Of a stretch of DNA of 64,000 nt, positions 1 to 12,600 are shown piece after piece; within the stretch, counting starts at the first letter, position 1, and each line of letters starts with the position of its first letter. A model generated the notes under the pieces. It saw only the letters and a program-made list of their open reading frames with translations. It was not told the DNA's origin and did no database searches. Position numbers and translations under genes: made by a program. Source of the stretch: Ziziphus jujuba (Eukaryota; Streptophyta; Magnoliopsida; Rosales; Rhamnaceae); assembly GCF_031755915.1 (NCBI RefSeq), contig NC_083390.1:22436501-22500500 (forward strand), read 5' to 3'.

Positions 1-1941
1 AAATAATATTATTCAATTGAGATAGAACTTAATTTTTTAAAATTAAATTTAAAATATTTGATCCGATCGGTGGTAAATTATACAAAGTTAATATAAAAAA
101 AACTTTAGAACTGAAAGATGATTTCATTGTGGTTATTTCCTATTTTGTAGATTACATAACATCTATAATTACATAGCAGTAAATTAAAACAAAGATACAC
201 AAAATGCTATTAAAAATATGAATGTTGTGAAATAATCAATTTGTTTGCTGCATTTATATGTGAATTATCGTATGGTGTATTTATATTAAATTGGTATTAT
301 CAAAGACAACCCATTGACAGAAATGACTACTTTTTCATATAATAGGTTTGACTTTGAATCCCCATATATCATTCCATATATAAAGCAAAAGATAAAATTA
401 AAAATTAAAAAAGGAAAGAGCAGTAAAGATAATTTGCTGAGAAATTTATTTGTCATTTCGGTAGTTATTGGGTAACTAAACAATTATAAAGATTAAAACA
501 AAAAAAAGAAAAAAAAAAGAAAAAAAGAAGAAGAAATGCTTATCTTTTCTATTATACGTATTTAATTTGTTATAATTAAGAATCTTTAAGTATAATACTC
601 AAATTCTTAAAGATAACTGTTGATATAATAATACTCAAATTCTGATCTAAAATAAACAGGATCATCATAGTCTCCACGTCACGTGCCGAATAGTATGCTA
701 ACTGTTATGGCACATCAGACATGACATGGCATGGATGCATGTTTAAATGATGCATGATAAGCATGTTGACTGACATATGACAGTGGGAGAGAGAAAGAAG
801 ATGAAGAAGATGAAAGGATAGAATGGCAAGTGGGTTACGCAAATGGTGTTGGGTGGACCGAAAGACCAGAGAGAGAGATCTTTGCTTCAGTTTCCCGCCA
901 AAGACGCCGACGTGGCACCCAGAAGGAGAGGGGGTGGAGCGGGAGCCACTTTTTGGCGCCAAAATAAGACCCATTTTCGCGGTCTTACGCCGAGAGAGGC
1001 GGTGACACATGTCAAGATGGGACAGGTGTCGTCCTACTGTTTTGGGGTTCTGGTGATGATGTGGCCCCCATCCTCTTCCTCTTTCAACCGCATGCAATTC
1101 AAGTGTTGTGTAATTGCGTGGAAAGTGGCTGCGAATCAGTTATTCAGTTTTCTTTTTCTTTTCTTTTTTTTTTTAAAGTATAATTTTTTTCGAAATTTGG
1201 AAAAGAGAAAAGAAAATGATTTTCTTCTTATTTGGCTCAATGATGACGTGGTCGAAAGTCTTTCCATTGCTGCATTGACTGACACCATGAATGGGTTCAT
1301 TTTCCTGCCAATTTGGGCCGAGGCATTTTTTCCACTTAATTACATTTTTACTTTCATTTTATACATGTATTTTTCTTTTATTTTCTTGATCATCTAATGG
1401 ATCAATTGGGATTTATTTGCTAACCAAATAACGGTGTTATTTTTTGGGTGGTAAATACCAAAGTGTGGCTTTGATTTTGAAAAACACAAAAGGTCTAATA
1501 TTTACCCCTTGCAATAAATCAAAGGTCTTCGATGTAAATTTTACTAATAATTATATAAATTTAACTTTTAATTGAGCGCCGATAGTTACTCTTGCTTTCC
1601 ACGATCACTCATAGTTGTTTGTTAAGTTTTCAATTAGTATAGGTTCGATCTTTTTTTTTTTGGTTTTTTTCTTTTTATTTGATCTAGACTAAACAAGAGT
1701 GCTTTAATGCAGAAAAGATTGAAAATAATTTCAGAAAAATATAAGTCGAAATTTATTTCACAAAAATCAACTATCTGCTAACAAAGAGAGTGTATGCAAG
1801 ACTTGACTAAATGAAAAGGAAAAAATACCACCGTTTGAATAAGAACAGGTTGAGATGTTATTTCTTCAATTCTTCAATATAAGCTACTTTTGCGAAGTAT
1901 TGTGGGAAAGAACTAGTTTTCAATATCTCTTTTTTGATCAA

Positions 1942-1987
<46 letters not shown>

Positions 1988-2359
1988 ATCAACTAGCCAT
2001 TTAAGAGAGTGAAAAGAAATAAGTTGGAAATGGTTTTATCCAGACTCATGTTAGACATGAAACTTTCGTTATTACACAAGAGAAACAACGTCAATAGAAA
2101 GATTAACTACCGGGGAAAAAAAAAAATCTAGGCAAGTAAATATAAAAACGCCAAACCCTCACTCTTCTTCATTAGTTTCCATGGAAAAGGATGAACATAT
2201 GATTAGCTCATCTCCTCTCCACCAAGAACCTTTGACATCAAACAACCAAAAAAACAAAAAATAAAAATAAAAATACATAAATTCGAAAATGGGGAAGAAA
2301 ACTAAATTAAAAGGACCTAGACAATTAGTCCAAAATCCCAGCAAGAGACCCCTCTGACC
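1..2359. other. Intergenic region, no supported gene
   Basis: About 2.4 kb without a convincing coding region. Bases 1-660 are AT-rich with an A/G-rich tract near 500-537. Bases 665-1130 are clearly richer in G and C and look like a promoter, with a CACGTG core near 681 and E2F-like sites listed separately. The two longest open frames here, one on each strand, have low-complexity composition and resemble no family I know. Bases 1130-2359 return to AT-rich sequence with a TA/TG microsatellite at about 1947-1987. The segment from about 2160 to 2359 should hold the 3' UTR of the minus-strand alpha-xylosidase gene; I saw no clear polyadenylation signal. Confidence 0.6.
891..982. promoter_or_regulatory. 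Cluster of E2F-type binding sites
   Basis: Three matches to the plant E2F consensus TTTSSCGC lie within 92 bases. TTTCCCGCCAAA is at 891-902. The perfect 14-bp palindrome TTTTGGCGCCAAAA is at 951-964 and reads as a site on both strands. TTTTCGCGG is at 974-982. E2F sites of this kind drive S-phase genes for DNA replication, histones and cell-cycle control. No such gene is visible inside the window: the nearest is XYL1, whose 3' end faces this region. The cluster may serve a gene whose coding part lies left of base 1, or a non-coding transcript, or it may be a relic. Confidence 0.5.
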
Positions 2360-5300
2360 TCAAACTTTGATTCCCATGTTCCATGAAACGGCAAAGTTTT
2401 TTCCTACCTTTAATGACAAACCATGAATCTCTACCATTACACTCTTGCTCTTGCCTCCTCCTTCCTCCACCTCCTCCAGTTGCTTATGCGTTGTTGAACT
2501 CATCGTTACATTCGATAAGGCAGTTGCCTGTACTCCGTCAATTGAAAGTGAAGAAGCATCTCCGCCACTTCCACCTAATCCCAGCACCGTCACCTTCTCA
2601 ATAATCCAACCCTTACCCAAAGCAAACTTGCCCTCCTGAACTTCAGACCACACTTTCACTTTTCCTTGACTTACAGTAGCATAGAAATCAATGTACGTGG
2701 AGTAGCCATTTCCAAGCTTCATTTCGGGAAGCTCATCCTCATCGAGGTACAGATTCCCGCTTGCTTTTCCTTCGCTAGCCCCAGAGGGGAAGCTTACTAT
2801 GAGGTTAAAAGGGGTCTTTCTAGCTTCCTTGGATAACAATCCACCCTGCTGCATTGGTAAAATGGTGTTCTGGTACAAATGCACATTCACCACATGCAAA
2901 GGTGCATCAAGCGTGACATAGCTCCCTTTTGAGACAACAGCCTGAGTCAAATCAAACAAACTGTACCATGAACCAGGGGGGAACAGTGCTTTAACTTGTG
3001 ATTTCCCCTGCTCGAGAACAGGAGACACCATGACACTGCTCCCAAGCAAAAACTGAGTACTCAAACCATAGGTTTCGGTGTAAGACGGGAATGAGAAGAA
3101 TAGTGGCCTGGCGATTGGGGCGCCACTAATATGAGCCTCGTAATTCAATGTGTACAAATAAGGAAGGAGCTTATACCTCAATCCTAGAGCATTCCTTGCA
3201 GACTGAGCGACTGACTCCCATTGATAAAGCTCCTGTCTTGGGGAGTAGTAGTTTGCATGATCCCTTGAGAAGGGATAGAATGCACCTACTTCAATCCAAC
3301 GGTTGCAAAGTTCTTCTGTAGGAGCTGGGTAGAATCCACATATATCTGAACCAACCATTGGGACCCCAAATATACCAAAATTGAGCATAGTAGAAATTGA
3401 GTACTTCAAATCATTCCAGGTGCCCTGGTTATCACCCGTCCAATGTGCGGCATATTTGCCCGAACCAACAAAAGTGGAGCGGGATAATATAAATGGCCGC
3501 TTGCCCTCGAGCCCTTGAAGAGCCTTGTGAGTTGCAATGGATTGAGAGAAACCATACAGACTGTGAGCATCATACTCCAAAACACCATTGTAGTGAACTG
3601 CACTAGTGGCTATGGTTTTGAATCCTATAGGCACCTGCAATCCTGAAGCATTTATTTTGTATGGTGGATCATCCCATCTCGAGCTTGTAATATTCTTGCA
3701 GTCCAAGCAACATATCCACCCAGGTCCTGTTCCACTAGGACACTGCTTACCCTTCGGGATTGTGCACTTACCGGAACAGAAATTTGAAGCTTCATTCATG
3801 TCAATCCATAGGCCATCAACAGGGACAAGTTCATGAAAGCGGCGGATCTCATCGCCCCACCATGAAACAGTTTTGGGGTTAAGGAAGTCCGGGAAGTTCA
3901 CTGCCCCAGGCCAAACTTGAGCCAAGAAGGGTTCACCATCGTACTTGATGAAAACATCATTAGCAATAGCCCGTTGGTAAACACCATAACTGGAATTAAC
4001 CGCAATTCCAGGATCAATAATGACAATGTACTTCATGCCTATGTTATGTATTTTTTCTAGGAATGCCAAGAGCTTTGGCCGAGGATAGGCTACAGGGTTG
4101 AGGGTGAAATCCTTATGTCCATCCATATGATCATCATCGTTCCAAATCACATCCAGTGGAATCTGAGCCTTTTGGTAGTTTGCAACAACATCTTCAACAA
4201 CTGACAGATTATGGTATCCCCATCTGCACTGATGGAATCCTATAAAATCGAAAAAAAAAAAAAACTAATCAAAATGACTAAAAAGTATCTCTCCAGTTTG
4301 GCCATGTTTTTATATGTTCCAACATTCAATACAAGTATACGAATGCAAAGGGAAAGAGGAAACAGAAATAGAAACAGAAAGTCACAATATAGAAAAAAGG
4401 ACAAATTATCAAACACAATACCAGAGAAAAGGGAGAAAAAGAAAAGTAAATACACTTTGTTTGGTTCAAATCATTAAATAAGCATGATATACTCTTTCAA
4501 TTCGTTTTTGTATTTCTTTTTTGTCTATCTCGTATTCAAAGAACCAACTTGTGAGATATATGCTATGAGTTGATTTCAACTTAACATTCACAAAAGGTAC
4601 TGATTTAGTAGTATAAAATCCTATTTGTATCTCCCACCGACATGGCAATAGCAATACTTCTTTAGAGGGACAGGCATTAAAAACGTATACTTTCCCTACA
4701 ACCCAGGATACTCTCACTATCACAACCCAGGATAGCCTCACGATCACAAGGCATGGACAATCGGCCCCAGAGAAGTTCTGTCTAGAATGGTCTTCTCAAA
4801 TTAGAAAATCATTGGGGGACCCAACTAAGCAAGCATAGCATATAATGCTTCAGTTGGGATGTGGACCATTTCATTTCCACCTAATGTAGATAGATGATAC
4901 CGAAGAAGGAAAACATAATTTCCTGGACAGCGTATAATTATTTGCTATTTATTAGGGTCCACAAGTAAATGGTAAAAAAATTTTGAAAAAAATAAAAGGG
5001 TCAAGATTTTTGGCTTGAAAAGTTAGCAGGAAAGAAAAGAAAAGAAAAACCATGACAGTAACAAACATCAGATCAGAGCTTCAAACTTATGTGGGGCCTT
5101 GATTACCAAAAAAATAAAAATAAAAAATTATATACTCAACCTATGCAGACCTAATTAACTTTAATTAACAATAAAAGAAAAGTATCTCATACACCTAAAA
5201 GTTGATCTGGAGAGACACGCCATAAAGATTATAGATAAGAGAGCCTTTAAATATGAAAGTAAAGTAACGCAAAAAAATGGACCAAACGCACCAACCTAAA

Positions 5301-7028
5301 TTAAAATAAAATATATATATATATATATATATATCCTTGTCTTGTAAAATCATGGGCATCATAATGGCGCATGCTGCCATTCAAGTATTGCCCACAAAAC
5401 TACATCATCAAAATGGTCCAAGTTCCTTAGACATCTAACTCATTCCTCAAGTTAATATGTTTATCTGTGTTATTCCCATGTTGGTCATGTAAAAACGTAC
5501 AATTAAAGAATAAATCACATTTATCAACAGGTCAAAAAGTTCGAGCATTTTATAAGGAATATGATTAACTATACATTAAAGGATTTTGAAGGCTATTAAT
5601 AACACAAGCAGAAGAAAATTTGCCAAAATCTACATAATATAAATACCACACGGCCAGACCATTATTATTATATATATATATATATATATGACTAAGATAA
5701 ATGAGACTAAATAAACCATTGGAGAACATCATTTTTCAACATGTCAAAAAGGTCAATCTTTTTATAAGGAATATGATTCACTATACATTAAAGGATTTTG
5801 AAGGCTATAATAACACAAGCAGAAGAAAATTTGCCAAAATCTACATACTAAAAATACCAACATGGCCATACCATCATTACATACATATATATATATATAT
5901 GACTAAGATAAATGATACTAAATAAACCATTGCAGAACATTGAATAAGAGTGAGAAGTGAAACATACCAAAAGACCAGTAGGGCATAGGAGCTGGTCTGC
6001 CGATGAACGAAGTGTACTGATTAACAACATTGAGAGGAGTTGGACCTGCAAAGAAGTAAAAATCGAAAACACCCCCAATAACCTTGTATGTTAAAGAATC
6101 GCCTCTATAAAACACATCCATCCCATTGCTGTTGAGCAACAAAACTGCGTGTGCATAAGCCTTGCCTCCCACATTTCTAAGATCCATATAAACTGGGTGA
6201 GACCCATAAAGATCAGTATTAAGATTAATAGCCGATACATCAGTTGTATACAAAGTGTATGGATCATTTGGGTACAATTTGATCCCATGTGGTTGTGTAT
6301 TCTCTCCAAGACCGTACAATGAAGCATCTTTGGGCAATCTGGTGGAAATCTCAAGATACTGGTCCTTAAACACCAAATTACAAAATGGGTCTGATTGCTC
6401 AGCGCTTGAATTGAAAAGCACTTGACCATCAGATTTCCTCTTCACCGCAAACCCAAATGGATCTGCGACGTAGCTGAATGCTAACTCAGAACCAGAGTAC
6501 TCAGAGTACTGAGAGACTGCTGTGGGGTTCTTCCTTGACCTCATTAGAGTCTGCTTCAATGGCGGAGGCTGTTCTCTGGGCAAAAGGTTGTACGGAACCT
6601 CCCATCTCTGTTTCTGAGCATCAGTGATATGGATCCTCAAACGGTCCTGAGTCTCATGCCTGTAAAAAAAATATATATATATATATATCACAAAAATATC
6701 TAACGGTTGTGAAAAAGAGCTACATTTTCTTCAACTATGTACAAAGTTAGAGTCTTTTCGTAGATATACGATATATAAATACATACTTGACGAAGAGCTG
6801 CAAGTGTGGGATATCAGGACCGTAGATTTTGTTACCGTTCTTGATTTGGAGATGACCCACAAGTCCACCATCATGGGTTTCTTCGACTGAGATCAAACGG
6901 TAGCCTTCGCCTATCTTAGTTGTTGCTCCATTGGAGGCAGAGTTTACAGCAGAGAAACACAGAAGCAAAGCTAGAAGAATAACAGAGAAAGAAGAAGAAA
7001 AGCAAGGTATCGGAGTTGAGAGAAACAT
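2360..7028 (-). CDS. XYL1: Alpha-xylosidase (GH31), XYL1-type, three exons
   Basis: Encodes a 937-aa glycoside hydrolase of family 31. The Arabidopsis relative XYL1/AXY3 (about 915 aa) acts in the apoplast and removes unsubstituted xylose from xyloglucan oligosaccharides. Exons on the minus strand are 7028-6787, 6659-5968 and 4239-2360. All junctions are GT..AG and in frame, and the 2814 coding bases divide by three. Residues 1 to about 30 form a signal peptide with a hydrophobic core ([10 protein letters not shown]). The catalytic nucleophile is the Asp of WIDMNE near residue 458, and the acid/base Asp sits in HWTGDN near residue 581. The [10 protein letters not shown] motif is rebuilt exactly across the second junction. 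Cysteines cluster near residues 466-492 as in plant homologues. The start ATG precedes the signal peptide. Intron 2 is long (1728 bp) and holds a tandem duplication. The 5' leader side has a (GA)n tract at 7141-7158, which reads CT on the gene strand. Plant alpha-glucosidases are the alternative, but the sequence follows XYL1 throughout. Confidence 0.95.
5524..5945. repeat. 212-bp tandem duplication in XYL1 intron 2
   Basis: Two head-to-tail copies of about 212 bp, at 5524-5735 and 5736-5945. They share blocks such as AAGGAATATGATT, AGGATTTTGAAGGCTAT and CAGAAGAAAATTTGCC, with only scattered substitutions and small indels. Each copy contains a (TA)n run. The second copy ends about 22 bp from the 5' splice site of intron 2 (exon boundary at 5968, minus strand). 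High similarity in non-coding DNA suggests a recent event. Confidence 0.85.
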
Positions 7029-7810
7029 CGCTCACTGCCCTGTGTAAGTGAGTGAGTGAGTGAGAGAAGAACAGAGAGAAACTCAGGGTGGACTGTTGGG
7101 ACACGTTGGAGTTTGGTATAAAAAGACCAACAAGGGCATGAGAGAGAGAGAGAGAGATTATGATTGGGTACATCATTGAGTAGATAAGATCGTTTTGACA
7201 CGTGATAATGATGGTAAAGTAGGCCACACGTACGACCTTTTTCTTTTCTTTTTTTCTTTTTTCTCATTACGTGGCCCCCACATAAGCTTGGACAGCGTAG
7301 ATACCTCGTGGTAATTACCATTTCCATCGTCTTTTTCTCCTTTTGAGAACCGTTGAATTACAGAGGAAGGGTGGAAACATGCAGTGGAGTAGTATAATAT
7401 AATAGATCTTAGCATAGAGGATAAAATCTTTGGGATGTGGATATTAACGTCAAGACGCGAAGGGACGAAGTCGAAACCGTGATTTTCGGTGGCTAATCCC
7501 AAACTTGTGTCCGCAGTGATCACCGGCATTGTTGTAAGTTTTATCCCATCTAAATTTGTGGACTAATCCAACGGTTGAGAATTTTTTGGGAAAATGTCAG
7601 GCTTTTTCTTCTAGTCTTTTATTAGAAAATGTTCAATCGAATTATCAAAGTTAATAACTTTACATATCGGTCAGTTCCTTTACAACTTTTATTATTAACC
7701 TTTACAACTTTATATTATTTTATAGATTGAAATTCAATTCATGTGGATCTATAAAAATCTTAAAGGGGAATATAACCCAAAAATGCTTTTAAATCTCATT
7801 TTTTAAATAT

Positions 7811-7978
7811 CTAAAAGCTGACAAAGGTTATCTTATTGAAAATTCTATTTCTATATATACATTTTGATTAAGTACTTACTATATATGTAAATAATGATCC
7901 AAAAGTTGATAGAGATTATCTTATTAAAAATTTCTATCTAGACATTTTGATTAAATACTTACTGTATATATGTATATA
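7811..7978. repeat. 88-bp tandem repeat, about 1.9 copies
   Basis: Two direct copies with period 88: TTATCTTATT begins at 7828 and again at 7916, and ATTTTGATTAAGTACTTACT at 7861 recurs as ATTTTGATTAAATACTTACT. The copies differ by a few substitutions. The repeat lies upstream of XYL1 and is non-coding. Confidence 0.75.
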
Positions 7979-9435
7979 TTTTTCGGATAAATTTATATAT
8001 GCCAACCTCAACAAACTCATACACCACCCTAACAGCTTAAAAAAAATGCTCTTTTTCCTCACATTATTTATTTATTTATTTATTTTTGTCAGGAAGAAAT
8101 ACAGTAAAAAAAAAAATGTGACCAGAAAAAATGTGATAACATCTTTCGCTTTGTCGATGAAGCAAGTACTATCTAACTTACAATTCCACTTGCTAGCGAA
8201 ATGAAGCAAAAGCACACCCTCACATTCTTTAAAAATATGGAAAGAGGTTTCGACCCCTGCAACACAAACAAAACATGATCTGTCCCCATTATTTATTTAC
8301 CATAAAATGAAAATGTAATCACACATTATAAAAATACTAATTTAGGACTCATTTTGTGTATATCTCTAACTTTCTCACATACCGACGCGTCTAGATATTC
8401 ACGATGAGTAGATAAAGAAAATGTGAGGGTAATTAATAAGATGACGTCAGCGAATGAAATATTGTGAATAATAATTTCTGTATTATATTTTAGCTAGAAA
8501 AAATAAACAAATAATAATAATAATTTGTGAAATCCAGTAAAACAAAAAAAATTGACTTTTAATGAGAAGTTGGAGTCTTTAGAGTGTAGAAAGAGACAGA
8601 TGCAGGTGGGTGTGTTAATTTGTCTTGTAACTCCGAAGAAATTCGGGGTCTTCAAATTAACGTGTTGTGGCTGTAAATGATTTTGTATTTGTTTATATAA
8701 TTTTGTCGGTGGTGCACACGAAGGGAAAAGAAACTTCTTTTTTGTGCCAAAAATAATATTTTGGCAAAGGCATTTGCATTATTGGGATGTTGATTTTCAT
8801 AATTGTCTATGATTAGTGTTTTTTTTTTTTTTTGCCCTTTTTGAAGTGATTAGTTTTAGTTTGGCAAGAATATTGTCGTACATAGTTTTGTTTTACCTTC
8901 CTTAAGTTGGTAGAAATATATATCGTTTTCGAAGCAAAAAAAAGAAATATATATATCTTTTTTTTTTCTTTTTTTTTTCCCAACAATATATTCAACATAA
9001 ATTCTTTATTCTTTCTTTCTCTTTTTATTTTTAATCACGGGTAGAAAATGATTAATTTTTTTTTGAACTCTTGGAAAATTCTTCTACACAAGATGTAAAA
9101 CATACCTTGATAAAATTGATTGAGATATATGGCTGTGTAAAAAAATTAATGGACATATTTTTTTCTTTATGTATATTATTAAAATTTTCTTTCGTCACTC
9201 TCTAAATCTAACGACACCAAATGGGTTGACGCCAATATGAATTTCTTAATTCTTGGCATTGGGATAGTAATTTTGTCAAGATTAAACTTAATGAAATAAT
9301 TTTACATGTGATTTTTTTAATATTAACGATAATAGGTTCTACCATAAAATGAACAGAATAACATAGCATTTTGAACTTTGTTCTCTGTGAGTAATCCTTT
9401 TCCGATACAAAAATGCAATAGTACAATAGCTGATT

Positions 9436-9603
9436 AAATTTATTTATCAAATAATAAATATTACAATATATTATTAGTTGATATATTTATAAAATTTAAA
9501 TTTAAAATAATAAATTTAAATTTAAAAATTAGATAAATAAATTAAAAAATAAATCAATCAATTATTTTTATATTATCTGCAATATTATTTGATAAATAAA
9601 ATT
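9436..9603. mobile_element. Small hairpin MITE-like element
   Basis: The two ends are inverted copies of each other. The left end reads ATTTATTTATCAAATAATA, and the reverse complement of the right end reads TTTATTTATCAAATAATA followed by a related ATTGCA/ATTACA block. Both flanks carry ATTAA, a candidate short target-site duplication. The interior is AT-rich with an AAATTTAAATTTAAA palindromic stretch and no coding potential. The 168-bp length fits a miniature inverted-repeat element. In DNA this AT-rich a chance foldback is possible. Confidence 0.5.
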
Positions 9604-12600
9604 AATAAACATTTTAATAATTCTAATATTATTATTTCCGTTGTCACTTGAACTTCATATCATTCACCATCCAAATCTATTAACCTTATTAATAGAACCA
9701 TTTTGTCCATTTCTAGGATTTTTTTTTTTCTTTTAATATGTACATACAAACTTAATCTAATGGGTTACTTAACTTATAATATATGGTACTGATGTGGTAC
9801 GATATTAAAGGAGGGTAAAAAGCATAACTTTTAAATTTTTTTTTTTAAGAAAATTCTAATGTAATCTATCAAAATGTAATTGGCTTTTATTAACTTTTTC
9901 TTACTAGATTTTTAATACTGAAAAATAAAAATAATACATTATATTAATATTATTATTTATAATTTATCGATTTTGCCTTTAAGATGGCTAAGTATTAGGT
10001 GAATTAGGTAACTTACTATATTATAATTATGTATATATATAAAATATATCTTAAAAAATAATAATAATTACTCAAACGAGAGTAATAGTCACTTATGCAT
10101 AAGTTCCACATTCAATAGTTAACTAAAAACATCAACCCCAAAATCGCAAAAAATAAATGGTTTTATCACATTTTGAAGCCTCCAATTTTTAGAATTTCAC
10201 AATTTAAATTTTTAATTTTTTAACTCAACAATTTAAATATTTAATTTTTCAATTTATTACAATTTAAACTTTTTTTACTAATAAAATTTAACAATCGTCT
10301 CATGAACATTTTCTAACGTTTGACTATCAAAGCTCAACGATCGTTACATATAAACCTAATCAAATTTCAAACATAAAAAAGATATTAATGCACAAAATTT
10401 TAAAACTAATTTTATATAATTTTAACATTTTTAATTTGAAAGTTAATACAACTTGTTGCTAATTAGGTGATTTGCACCCTTTTTTTTTTAAATAAACATA
10501 CTAAAATATAAAAATATAAAAATAATTTCAGTATTTTATAATTTAATATCTTGTATAAATTGCTACAATTTAATGTTAATCATGCGAAATGGCTTTTAAA
10601 CCTTTTAGTCAAAGTCTAATAAGATCCAAAGCACAATAAATTGAATAAATGAGAAGTCAAAAATTTAAAAACTTAAGTTGTAGAATCTTCAAATTAAAAA
10701 TATTAAAATGTAATTAATTTAAATATATATATATATATTTATTTATCGAAAATGGAGCACATCTAGCATATACTTGAGAATGTAATTGCATCTTTACAAA
10801 TACTTTAAAGTATAAAATAGAGTATGAACGACAGAGATCTAGGCAATTAATTAGACGAGGTTTGAGATCTTCAACATGTCCAAAGACATAAACCTGTGGG
10901 AAAGGAAAGGGTGGTCCCTTATTTAAAAATATTATATGAAAAGATGGAGTATGAGCAAGAAATTATTATATAATGTCACGTACAGACAGATAAAATATAA
11001 AGCAAAATTCGAAAGCATGATTGTGTCTCATATCATACTGACCTATCATTTTATTATTATCTCCGTGATTTTCTTACACTCTGTCTTTGACTGAAATAAT
11101 TAATAAAACGAATATAAGAAATCAAATAGGATTGCTTCTGGGTTAGAGAATGTATTATAATCCAAAAAAGAAAAAAAAATTGGATTGCTTTTAACGAAAC
11201 AAAACGAAGTTTTGCTTGGACTCTTGCTTTTGGATCTATCGCTCCCGAAACTCTGGCATTTTGCTTTCAGTTTGAGGAAATAATTAAAATTATTCTTAAG
11301 AATTAAATGGGAAATTAAAAATTAATTTATGAATTGTTTAATTATATAGAAGTTGATTCTTTTTCTTTTTGGTAATTAATATAGAAGTTGATTATTGGTA
11401 AAACCAAAATGGTCAAATTTCGCACGAGTCCTGATAGACCACACTCCCTTATCGTGGACCGTGGACATTGTACTTGGCTTCTTTTATTTTGTATGAAGGT
11501 GGAAATTTGTATTGAGAACCTTTTCCATAGAGGAATCGTCACGTACAGTTATTAACCCCTAGGATAGTTTTTTCAGCCAAAAAATATAAATGATAATTAT
11601 TAAATACTATAATAAAAAATTATAGCTTCGACTTTAGGTGGCAATGTCTCTTGCTGTATAATACAGGATTTGAAGTACTTTTTTCTCTTAAGCTTGTATT
11701 AAATTCCTATTTTTACTATTAATTTGGCATAAAGCAAAATAAAAAAAACATTTACAAATTTCAAGTGTTGTGTCTTCTTTCCCAATTAGCAAAATGACTC
11801 AAAATTTGTAGTTTTTTTTTTTTATAATCATTTACAATAATTTTACTCCATCAAATATTTCAATCTCATATATTTTTAAATATAGATGTACATTATTTAT
11901 CAACTGAATTAATCTTATTAAAATTTACAATCTTAAAAATTATATATATATAATATATTTATGTAAGGAATTGTAGAATTAGAATTTTTATCAGAAAAAG
12001 GAGTAGCTTGTGCCATTAGCTAGGATGTCTCATAGCAAGAATGTTAAATCTAAAATAAATCAATAAATCATTTTCAACTCACTACCTTTTATAATCTAAA
12101 ATTTATAGAAAAAGATTGCTTTGTAATAAAAATAGCACATTGATTGAATATAAATACAAAATAATAATGAAAAGGCACTCCTTCAAACCAATAAGAACCT
12201 ATATGCTTCAAACCAGCTGACTTGAACTTTAATATGGAGCCGAATTTCTTACTTAATTTATGCTTTAATGCCAAAAAAATGAACTAACGCAATTTTCTTT
12301 TTTTTTTTCTTGGGGTAAAAAATGAACTAACACAATTAATTCACTAAATGAAATTAGTAATGATCAATGAGTTTGATCAAAACGATGCAAATTAGAATCC
12401 ATAAGTAATGGAGCTTGATACCTTCACCCATAACAATAATATATTTATAGTATTTGTAAAATTATACTTAAATCAAAGAGCTATCAAAACCTCCTTGTAA
12501 ATGTATCTTCTGCGGTTCATTATAACAAACTTGCTTCAGAGTTTAAAATAATAATAATATTAATAATAATAATTTACAAAAACTTTCGTGTGTTCTCATT

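Noticed and set aside
705..1397. Open frames of 130 aa (minus) and 184 aa (plus) over the same G/C-richer segment
   Set aside because: They overlap on opposite strands, have low-complexity ends (a Phe-rich stretch on the plus strand), match no known protein, and sit where promoter motifs are dense.
10155..10712. Apparent inverted-repeat element with AT-rich arms
   Set aside because: The arms match only loosely and consist mostly of A and T, so the similarity may be compositional.
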